A stretch of DNA of 41,466 nt from a virus. The DNA is taken from positions 1-41,466 of IMG/VR virus record IMGVR_UViG_3300047317_000125. The stretch is one strand, 5' to 3'. The first letter of the stretch is position 1, and each line of letters opens with the position of its first letter. The notes under the pieces are model-generated. The model saw nothing but the letters and a program-made list of their open reading frames with translations. It did not search any database and had not been told where the DNA came from. Positions 35,676-41,466 of the stretch are shown one piece after another. The position numbers and the translations under genes are program-made.

Positions 35676-37372
35676 CAACAATCAATGATCTCTCGGTTGC
35701 TTCGTCCGTCAGTTCTGACGACAAGTTTCCAATCTGGCAGAACGCCAACGGGGTGACGCGCGCGCTTCCTGTATCTGTTCTAGACGGGCGATACCTGACG
35801 CAAGCTGACGTGGCATCGCTTGCCGCTGATGCCAAAGTTGAAATGTTCATTTCGAGCATTCTTCCGAACCCGCTAGGATTGCCGACGTTTGTGGCCGGCA
35901 CGACGACTTCGCTTACCCTCGATAATCAGTACTACTCAGCAGAAAACATCGAGCCGTTCTTCGATGCGTCTTTTCAGGGCCCGGACCAATATAGCCTTAT
36001 CGGCTATGGCTTGAACTTCAATACGCCTATTCCGGTAGGTGTACAAATGGTCTATGTGCGCGGCGGCGCTGCTCGGGTAATCGGTGCGCCGTCTGACGGA
36101 ACCGTAACCACGGCCAAAATTGTGGATGGCGCAGTAACCGAATCTAAGATATCAAACTCATCGGTCAGTGATGCAAAGCTGGAGTGGGGCCTTACACTTC
36201 GCAGAAATTTTAGCTCGATAGCACAATTGCGCGCCACGAACGATACGCGCTTCCAATCATGTTTCGTGACCGGTTATTACAACTCGCTGGATGGCGGGGG
36301 TGGGCCATACGAAATAGATGCATCTGATACGACTAGTTCAGATAACGGAGGGTCGATTATCGTCGATGCACTTGGGCGCCGATGGAAGCTGAATACGCCG
36401 CCTGATTGGTATGTCGAACAGTTTGGTGGCGGCGGCATCGGCGGAGGTGCCGATGATGCGGTCTATATCAACAAGGCGATCGATGCACTTCCATTGCGTG
36501 GTGGTACGGTTCGCCTGCGCGGCAAACAATACAACATCGCGACTACTATCCAGATCGGCGATGGAAACGGCACTAACGTTCCGTCTACCAGAAGCGGTAT
36601 CAAACTAGTCGGCACAGGATCTGGTTATGGTCCTCAAAATCCTTCGTCAACTACGATCCAGATTATCGATACTGGTGCCTCGTCACCATATCTGGACAAG
36701 ATGCTATCGATCAATGGATCGATCAACGACGTACAAATCGAGGGTATCAAGTTCTATGGTGGTGGCGCGAACGGTTGCCTGATTAACACTGGCATCTTTA
36801 TGCAGGCGTCGTGCGGTACACGATTTACCAGCGTCGGGATCTTTCAGTATAAGGTCGTCGGCCTTTGGATACTTGCCGGTGGAGCGCCAACGGGGAACTA
36901 TAACGTCTCGAACGAGTTCCATCTCGTGACAGCCGCGTCTACGGCTAACGGCCATATCGGGCTTTTGATGGACGGCGTTTATTCAGTATCTAATGACACA
37001 TGGTTAAGTTCGTTTTACAACTGCCGATTCGATACAACCAGCTCGCTTAACGCGACGGCCGGTTACTTGAAGTTCGTTGATAGTATAAATTTTCACCGAT
37101 GCCATTTCGTAGGAAATAACACGGCCGGCGTTCCTTTGAGTGGCTGCGTTGGCGTGTACTTCAATGCGGTTGGTAATAACGGCTTCCCGTCTGGGATCCA
37201 TTTTGACTTCTGTTCTGTTCTCACTACTTTCGTCAACGAAACAGCGAGCGACAAGATACGAGTGAATACTTTTACAGGGTATGGAACGTATGACAACGAG
37301 ACGATCCCAACCCATCCGAAGCTAATCGGATATACGGATCAAGGTCATCCGTTCAATGGATGGGGGACCTGA
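35672..37372 (+). CDS. tailspike with right-handed beta-helix
   Basis: A 566-residue protein. The N-terminal 45 residues (TINDL... GVTRALPVSVLDGRYL) probably attach it to the virion. Then a linker with TTAKIVDGAVTESKISNSSVSDAKL. From about 245, VEQFGGGGIGGGADDAVYINKAIDALPLRGGTVRLRGKQYNI opens a pectate-lyase-type beta-helix that continues to about 540. Such spikes bind and often cleave surface polysaccharide; the catalytic residues are not identifiable. The acyltransferase at 40112 may modify its receptor. Confidence 0.85.
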   Translation: MTTINDLSVASSVSSDDKFPIWQNANGVTRALPVSVLDGRYLTQADVASLAADAKVEMFISSILPNPLGLPTFVAGTTTSLTLDNQYYSAENIEPFFDASFQGPDQYSLIGYGLNFNTPIPVGVQMVYVRGGAARVIGAPSDGTVTTAKIVDGAVTESKISNSSVSDAKLEWGLTLRRNFSSIAQLRATNDTRFQSCFVTGYYNSLDGGGGPYEIDASDTTSSDNGGSIIVDALGRRWKLNTPPDWYVEQFGGGGIGGGADDAVYINKAIDALPLRGGTVRLRGKQYNIATTIQIGDGNGTNVPSTRSGIKLVGTGSGYGPQNPSSTTIQIIDTGASSPYLDKMLSINGSINDVQIEGIKFYGGGANGCLINTGIFMQASCGTRFTSVGIFQYKVVGLWILAGGAPTGNYNVSNEFHLVTAASTANGHIGLLMDGVYSVSNDTWLSSFYNCRFDTTSSLNATAGYLKFVDSINFHRCHFVGNNTAGVPLSGCVGVYFNAVGNNGFPSGIHFDFCSVLTTFVNETASDKIRVNTFTGYGTYDNETIPTHPKLIGYTDQGHPFNGWGT

Positions 37373-37380
37373 CGACGATC

Positions 37381-37560
37381 ATGGACCAATATAAAGAAAC
37401 AGCAGTTGCGGCGGGGAAGGTTGGTTCAGTTTGGTTCGGTGTCTGGCTGGGCCACGCGATCGACCACATCACATGGACGGCCATTGCATCGGTTGCGGCG
37501 ACTCTATACAGCGTCGTCCAGACCTATATCTCGATCATGCGTTACCGGAGGGGAAAGTGA
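37381..37560 (+). CDS. small holin-like membrane protein
   Basis: A 59-residue protein from ATG 37381 (MDQYKETAVAAGKVGSVWFG). An in-frame ATG at 37360 overlapping the tailspike end would add seven residues; paired starts are known in holins. Two hydrophobic segments (VGSVWFGVWLGHAI and WTAIASVAATLYSVVQTYIS) and a basic C-terminus (RYRRGK) fit a small holin. The stop overlaps the endolysin GTG. Confidence 0.72.
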   Translation: MDQYKETAVAAGKVGSVWFGVWLGHAIDHITWTAIASVAATLYSVVQTYISIMRYRRGK

Positions 37561-38009
37561 ACCCTGACAATGAAGCGCAGCTTATTGTCGAGCTGCGGCG
37601 CGATGAGGGCGTGCGGTATGTGCCATATCGCGACACCAAGGGTATTCCGACTGTCGGCGTCGGTCACAACTTGCAGGCGTCTCCGCTGCCGGCCGGGTGG
37701 ACTTACCCGCTAACGGATGATCAGGTCAATCAGCTTCTGATGAGCGACCTTGCGAACGTGTTCTCGGACCTGAATCGGGATCTGCCATGGTGGACTGATC
37801 TGAACGACGTTCGTCAACGCGTGATCGCCAACATGATGTTCAACCTCGGATCGAATCGGCTGCTTGGCTTCAAGAACACGCTGGCGGCGATGCGGCAGGG
37901 CCGCTATGACGACGCCGCGGCGGGAATGCTCAATTCTGCATGGGCCTCGCAAGTCGGCGCACGTGCGCAACGTCTCGCGCAGATGATGCGCACTGGAGAA
38001 TCGCTATGA
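37557..38009 (+). CDS. endolysin, T4-type lysozyme (GH24)
   Basis: A 150-residue muramidase from GTG 37557, preceded by GGAGGGG. E17, D26 and T32 have exactly the spacing of E11, D20 and T26 of T4 lysozyme (RRDEGVRYVPYRDTKGIPTVGVGH). FNLGSNRLLGFKNTLAAMRQGRYDDAA is the usual C-terminal lobe. No signal sequence is present, so release depends on the holin. Confidence 0.95.
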   Translation: MNPDNEAQLIVELRRDEGVRYVPYRDTKGIPTVGVGHNLQASPLPAGWTYPLTDDQVNQLLMSDLANVFSDLNRDLPWWTDLNDVRQRVIANMMFNLGSNRLLGFKNTLAAMRQGRYDDAAAGMLNSAWASQVGARAQRLAQMMRTGESL

Positions 38010-38569
38010 GCGCATGGGATAGCGCGCTAAACGTCATCAAGACTTTGGCGCCGACGATCGCAACGGCATTAGGCGGCCCGCTGGCTGGTGGCGCAGTGAC
38101 AGCGCTAGAAAGCGTGTTCGGCATTACTGCCAAACCTGACGCATCTACCGACGACCGTCAAAGCACACTCGCCGCGGCAATCAGCGGTGCAACGCCAGAG
38201 CAGTTGGCGGCAATACGCAAGGCGGATCAGGACTATCAGCTTGCCATGACACAGGCGGGGTTCAAGAACGTCGAGACTCTGGCTTCTCTGGCAGTTCAGG
38301 ACCGCGCCAGCGCGCGCGCCATGCAGATCAGCACAAAGAGCTTTACTGCGCCGTTCTTGGCGCTGTTCGTGACCCTGGGTTTCTTCGGCGTGCTTGCCGT
38401 AATGATGTTCTATCCGCTGCCGGCCGCGACGCACGATGCTTTGATGCTCATGCTCGGCTCGCTCGGGACGGCATGGATCAGCGTGATTTCCTACTACTTC
38501 GGCAGCTCGCAATCGAGCGACCGCAAGACGGAACTGCTCGCCCAATCGACGCCGGGGTCGCCGCAATGA
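38006..38569 (+). CDS. GTA-type 3TM holin family protein
   Basis: A 187-residue protein from ATG 38006 (GGAG upstream). APTIATALGGPLAGGAVTALESVFG, then ATPEQLAAIRKADQDYQLAM, VQDRASARAMQ, a hydrophobic FLALFVTLGFFGVLAVMMF and MLMLGSLGTAWISVISYYFGSSQSSDRK match the 3TM holin family first described for gene transfer agents. It overlaps the lysozyme and next genes by ATGA. Whether it or the 59-residue protein sets lysis timing is open. Confidence 0.85.
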   Translation: MSAWDSALNVIKTLAPTIATALGGPLAGGAVTALESVFGITAKPDASTDDRQSTLAAAISGATPEQLAAIRKADQDYQLAMTQAGFKNVETLASLAVQDRASARAMQISTKSFTAPFLALFVTLGFFGVLAVMMFYPLPAATHDALMLMLGSLGTAWISVISYYFGSSQSSDRKTELLAQSTPGSPQ

Positions 38570-38799
38570 ATCCGATCCTTCGCTATCTGCTCAACCTTCT
38601 GATTCTGCTCGACCAGGCTGGCAACACTCTCACAGGTGGATCGCCTAACGAAACCATCAGCGAGCGCGCGGCGAAGGCCCGTAACGAAGGTAAGGAGTGG
38701 GGATGCGTTTTATGCCGCGTCCTCAACTGGATCAACCCAGGCCACTGCGATAACGCTCTCACATCGACCATCGGCGATGACGCCGTGATCAAGGACTGA
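38566..38799 (+). CDS. small conserved lysis-region protein
   Basis: A 77-residue protein starting MNPILRYLLNLLILLDQAGNTL, a hydrophobic helix, then GGSPNETISERAAKARNEGKEWGCVLCRVLN, and GHCDNAL near the end with three cysteines. This set is common in small phage proteins beside lysis genes; the function is unknown. It is not a recognisable Rz/Rz1 spanin. ATGA overlap with the upstream gene. Confidence 0.7.
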   Translation: MNPILRYLLNLLILLDQAGNTLTGGSPNETISERAAKARNEGKEWGCVLCRVLNWINPGHCDNALTSTIGDDAVIKD

Positions 38800-38800
38800 C

Positions 38801-39934
38801 ATGAAACGACTGCTCACACTTCTGGCGCTCGCACTCGCTACGGCTACATCGTTCGGCGCGACGCTCAATCCGATCCAGTTGCTCAATCCGGCAGGCTCGA
38901 CCGCAGGGCAAGCGATCGTCTCGACTGGCCCAAGCACTGCGCCGGCTTGGGCGCCTGTCACCGCTACGGCTCTTGCTGCTCAGGCGGCCAATACGGTGGT
39001 CGCAAACGTCACTGCGGCCAGTGCATCTCCTACGGCCGTCGCATTGCCAAGTTGCAGCACAGCAAACAGCGCGCTCAAATACACGACCTCGACCGGCTTC
39101 TCGTGCGGCACGACTTATGCGCTGACTAGCGGGACGCTTGCGCAATTCGCTGCGACGACTTCGGCTCAGTTGCTTGGCGTTATTTCGGATGAGACCGGGA
39201 CTGGTTCTCTAGTATTCGGAACCAACCCAACCATTTCGGGAGCGACGTTTCCTGGAGCAATCCAGATAAATTACCCGAACGCTACGACGCCCCTGCAATT
39301 GTCATGGAACAACAATGGTTCTAGCAGGTGGATCTGGCAGAACGATGGCACTGCTGAGACGGGATCGAACGCGGGTAGCAATATCCAGCTTAACGCTCGT
39401 ACAGATGCTGGCGCTTTCCTGTCTACCCCTCTATCCATCAGCCGGGCCACCGGCACGATGACGCTGACCGGTCTGGCTGTATCCGGTGCGATCACGCCGA
39501 ATCAGACAATTGGCATTGTCGGCACTACGACGAATAACAATGCCAATGGCGGCAGCGTAGGAGAGTACGTAACAGCAAGCGGAAGCGCAGTATCGCTGAC
39601 TTCTGGAACTGCTGCCAATATCACGTCAATCAATCTGACTGCCGGCGATTGGGATGTTACGGGGGTGATTCAGTTCGTGCCTGCTGGAACAACGACGACG
39701 AGCACTTTATTTAGCGAAATCGGCAATGCCACGCTCTGCACAACTTCAACCTTCGATCAAACTGCGGTTCTTCGAGGTATCGCATCTGCTGCGGGCGCCG
39801 GAAATACGCTGCCCGCTCCTGTTGCGCGGTTCAGCCTATCGTCTACCACTACCATCTATTTGTGCGGGGCTGCGCAATTTGCCACTAGTACCATGACGGC
39901 AAACGGCCTTATCCGCGCTCGGCGGGTGCGTTAG
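38801..39934 (+). CDS. tail-fibre-like protein with Sec signal peptide
   Basis: A 377-residue Ser/Thr/Ala-rich beta protein. The start has two positive charges and a hydrophobic core (LLTLLALALATATSFGA), a clear signal peptide with a probable cut after SFGA. The body contains VFGTNPTISGATFPG and a C-terminal domain (VSLTSGTAANITSINLTAGDWDVTGVIQFV) typical of phage fibre and needle-knob proteins. A cytoplasmically assembled fibre needs no signal, so it may act outside the cell. AAGGA precedes ATG 38801. Confidence 0.75.
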   Translation: MKRLLTLLALALATATSFGATLNPIQLLNPAGSTAGQAIVSTGPSTAPAWAPVTATALAAQAANTVVANVTAASASPTAVALPSCSTANSALKYTTSTGFSCGTTYALTSGTLAQFAATTSAQLLGVISDETGTGSLVFGTNPTISGATFPGAIQINYPNATTPLQLSWNNNGSSRWIWQNDGTAETGSNAGSNIQLNARTDAGAFLSTPLSISRATGTMTLTGLAVSGAITPNQTIGIVGTTTNNNANGGSVGEYVTASGSAVSLTSGTAANITSINLTAGDWDVTGVIQFVPAGTTTTSTLFSEIGNATLCTTSTFDQTAVLRGIASAAGAGNTLPAPVARFSLSSTTTIYLCGAAQFATSTMTANGLIRARRVR

Positions 39935-40097
39935 GAACTCCAGCCAAGTAGTGTGTCACGCCGTCCTTATCCCAGTTCGGCTGACGTACGTCATATATGA
40001 ACTCACGCAGCGTGGCGACAGTCATCTTCCCGTCGATCAGGCAGACGTATTCCTTGAATTAAGTCGGCTGCTGCTGCGCCGCATCAATCCATTTCAT
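39909..40097 (-). pseudogene. DUF551-like gene broken by a nonsense codon
   Basis: Reading leftward from ATG 40097 (GGGG upstream), the frame MKWIDAAQQQPT is stopped by TAA at 40061-40059, then continues in the same frame as FKEYVCLIDGKMTVATLREF through VTHYLAGVPNAP to TAA at 39909. The whole resembles DUF551 and the intact gene at 6996-7199. A single G-to-T change from GAA (Glu) would account for the stop. The 3' end overlaps the fibre-like gene. Confidence 0.7.
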
Positions 40098-40111
40098 GAA
40101 TTTCCCCTTGG

Positions 40112-41215
40112 TTAGAGTATGGCGCGCTTGCCGGTGTTGCTTTGTCGGTAGATACGCAAGACAGCCTCACGTGCCGGGTCTTCAATAAACCGGTTGATCG
40201 CCGCCGCGCCAAGCAGGGCGGTGGCGATATAAGCCGAGTAGTTAATCCACGTCGGTGTGTGCGTCAGCCACGACGGATGCTCAAGCAGCACACGAACAAC
40301 GATCTGATGGAACATGTACAGCGCGAAACTGATACCGCCGAGATACACCAGCGCCGGCTGCGCGAGCAGCCACGACACCCTCCCCGCCTCGCATGCCAGA
40401 ATCAGGATCAGCGCGCCGAACACTAGGCAGCTTCCCGAGCTACCAAACCATCCTTGGAAGGCATTCCCCAAGACCTGGCTTACTCCGCGCATTTGCACTA
40501 TATCCATGCAGTAGTGCATTGATGCAATCGTTGCGACCACCGCCGCGATCTCCAGAATGGTAGCCGAGCGCGTCGATAGACGCTTGACCCATGGGCTCAA
40601 GTGCCGGTAGAGGTAGAACGCCGAAACACCCACAACGAATTCCACGAGTCGGGTGAGAGGTAAGATGTAATTGGCCCACGTCCTGTAAGGATCTACGCTG
40701 TTGCGTGCGAGATACAGAACAGATGACGTTATAAGTGCGCAAGCCAACAGGTTGCGCAGCCATACGCGCCGTAGGTCAACCAGTAGCAGCGGCAGCATGG
40801 CGTAAAAGAATGCCTCGTCGGATATGCTCCACGACACCCCGTTCAGGGAGAACACATAATCGTTGCCGGGTATCCAAGCCTGCAGTAGGAACAGATTGGA
40901 CACCATCGCCGGCAGCGGCCCGTGTGCGCCTTCAATTAGCAGATATGTCAGCACGGCCGTAAACAAATGGACGGGTAGCACGCGCGCGGTCCGCGCAATA
41001 GCATAGCGGGACAACGCCGGCCGCGTCAGAGGCAATCCTTCGTAGGTGTAGGCCAGAATGAATCCGGACAGCACATAAAAGAACCCGACTGCCTGAAAAA
41101 TGGCGAAATGGTTAGTGAACTGAATTGGCCCGAATACCTGTGTCCCATGCAGTACGACTATCAGGGCCGCGGCAAAGAACCGCAAGGAAGTGAGCGCATC
41201 GATCTTGTGTTTCAT
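40112..41215 (-). CDS. acyltransferase 3 family protein (O-antigen acetylase type)
   Basis: A 367-residue polytopic membrane protein. DALTSLRFFAAALIVVLHG at the start, with the family RF and LHG (active His), FFYVLSGFILAYTY, and RYAIARTARVLPVH are hallmarks of OafA/Oac-type acyltransferases. About ten hydrophobic segments follow, and the end is basic. Phages carrying such genes beside att, such as Sf6 with oac, alter host O-antigen. Lysogenic conversion is therefore the likely role; the sugar target is unknown. Confidence 0.92.
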   Translation of the reverse strand: MKHKIDALTSLRFFAAALIVVLHGTQVFGPIQFTNHFAIFQAVGFFYVLSGFILAYTYEGLPLTRPALSRYAIARTARVLPVHLFTAVLTYLLIEGAHGPLPAMVSNLFLLQAWIPGNDYVFSLNGVSWSISDEAFFYAMLPLLLVDLRRVWLRNLLACALITSSVLYLARNSVDPYRTWANYILPLTRLVEFVVGVSAFYLYRHLSPWVKRLSTRSATILEIAAVVATIASMHYCMDIVQMRGVSQVLGNAFQGWFGSSGSCLVFGALILILACEAGRVSWLLAQPALVYLGGISFALYMFHQIVVRVLLEHPSWLTHTPTWINYSAYIATALLGAAAINRFIEDPAREAVLRIYRQSNTGKRAIL

Positions 41216-41351
41216 TGCAACACTCAGACAAATAGAGTAATGGGGCGCAGTCTACATCAAGATTTGGTAAGGTTTAGGCAGTTTGCTTCCCGTTCATCCC
41301 CAAAAATTCCCCACGCCACCCGGAGAATCAATATTGACCGTATCATAAACC
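41216..41351. other. spacer between acyltransferase gene and attR, no gene
   Basis: The stretch is AT-richer than the phage average. I see no ORF and no convincing promoter for the acyltransferase gene, though its promoter must lie here if the gene is expressed in the lysogen. Confidence 0.5.
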
Positions 41352-41367
41352 CCGGTCCCCGGCACCA
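41352..41367 (+). other. attR core
   Basis: Exact second copy of the 16 bases at 93-108. No other tRNA part is present, so this is the displaced bacterial 3' end. Host DNA (41368-41466) follows, in which I recognise no gene. Confidence 0.93.
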
Positions 41368-41466
41368 ATCGTCCTGCCAAGGACTTGCGCGCTTTCAGCC
41401 GAACCCGGTTCAACCTGCGCGCAACCGGATCAGACGCCTTTCCTTCCCGCCGTATCTGAAATGCGC

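Overview
The window is one complete prophage of the P22 (lambdoid, short-tailed) type, about 41.3 kb, inserted at the 3' end of a tRNA-Leu(UAA) gene. A 16-base core repeat (93-108 and 41352-41367) marks the two ends, and only about 90 bases of host DNA follow the right end. High GC content, G/C-rich codon third positions and the style of the small phage proteins suggest a Burkholderia/Paraburkholderia-type betaproteobacterium. That host call is inference, because almost no host gene lies in the window.

Left arm (1-9635, mostly leftward). An integrase gene reads away from the tRNA and meets an excisionase-like helix-turn-helix gene end to end. The rest is a tightly overlapped leftward early operon from a promoter near 8925. 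It holds a repeat protein resembling ice-nucleation octapeptides, a DUF551-like protein, an ERF annealing protein, a NinB recombination protein, a PAPS-reductase-like PP-loop enzyme, and many small unknown or membrane proteins, some shorter than 60 residues. The immunity region (8909-10033) has a short CI-type repressor without a protease domain, a 55-residue ORF behind it, a rho-independent terminator, a Cro-type protein, and two operator clusters sharing the half-site CTTGTG.

Rightward early and middle region (9737-16441). In order: Cro, a CII-like regulator, a Cys/His-rich protein, a DUF1376 replication protein with a candidate origin inside its gene, a lambda-P-like protein, a double helix-turn-helix protein, a Ref-type nuclease, two tandem paralogues, a Lar-like zinc protein, RusA resolvase, and a run of small genes ending in a lipoprotein and a DNA-binding-like protein that may be the small terminase.

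Late region (16438-39934). A good sigma-70-type promoter at 16438-16465 precedes gp4-like, gp10-like, gp7-, gp20- and gp16-like DNA-ejection proteins, a GNAT protein, portal, large terminase, scaffold, coat, a head-binding tail protein, a beta-helix tailspike and a lysis cassette. Compared with P22, the portal-terminase-scaffold-coat block lies after the tail and ejection block. A homing-type HNH gene sits after gp4. A four-gene cassette on the opposite strand (ribbon-helix-helix, membrane protein, unknown, 2OG-Fe(II) hydroxylase) lies between terminase and scaffold.

Right end (38801-41367). A tail-fibre-like protein with a Sec signal peptide, a broken DUF551-like gene, and an acyltransferase-3 that probably alters host O-antigen precede attR.
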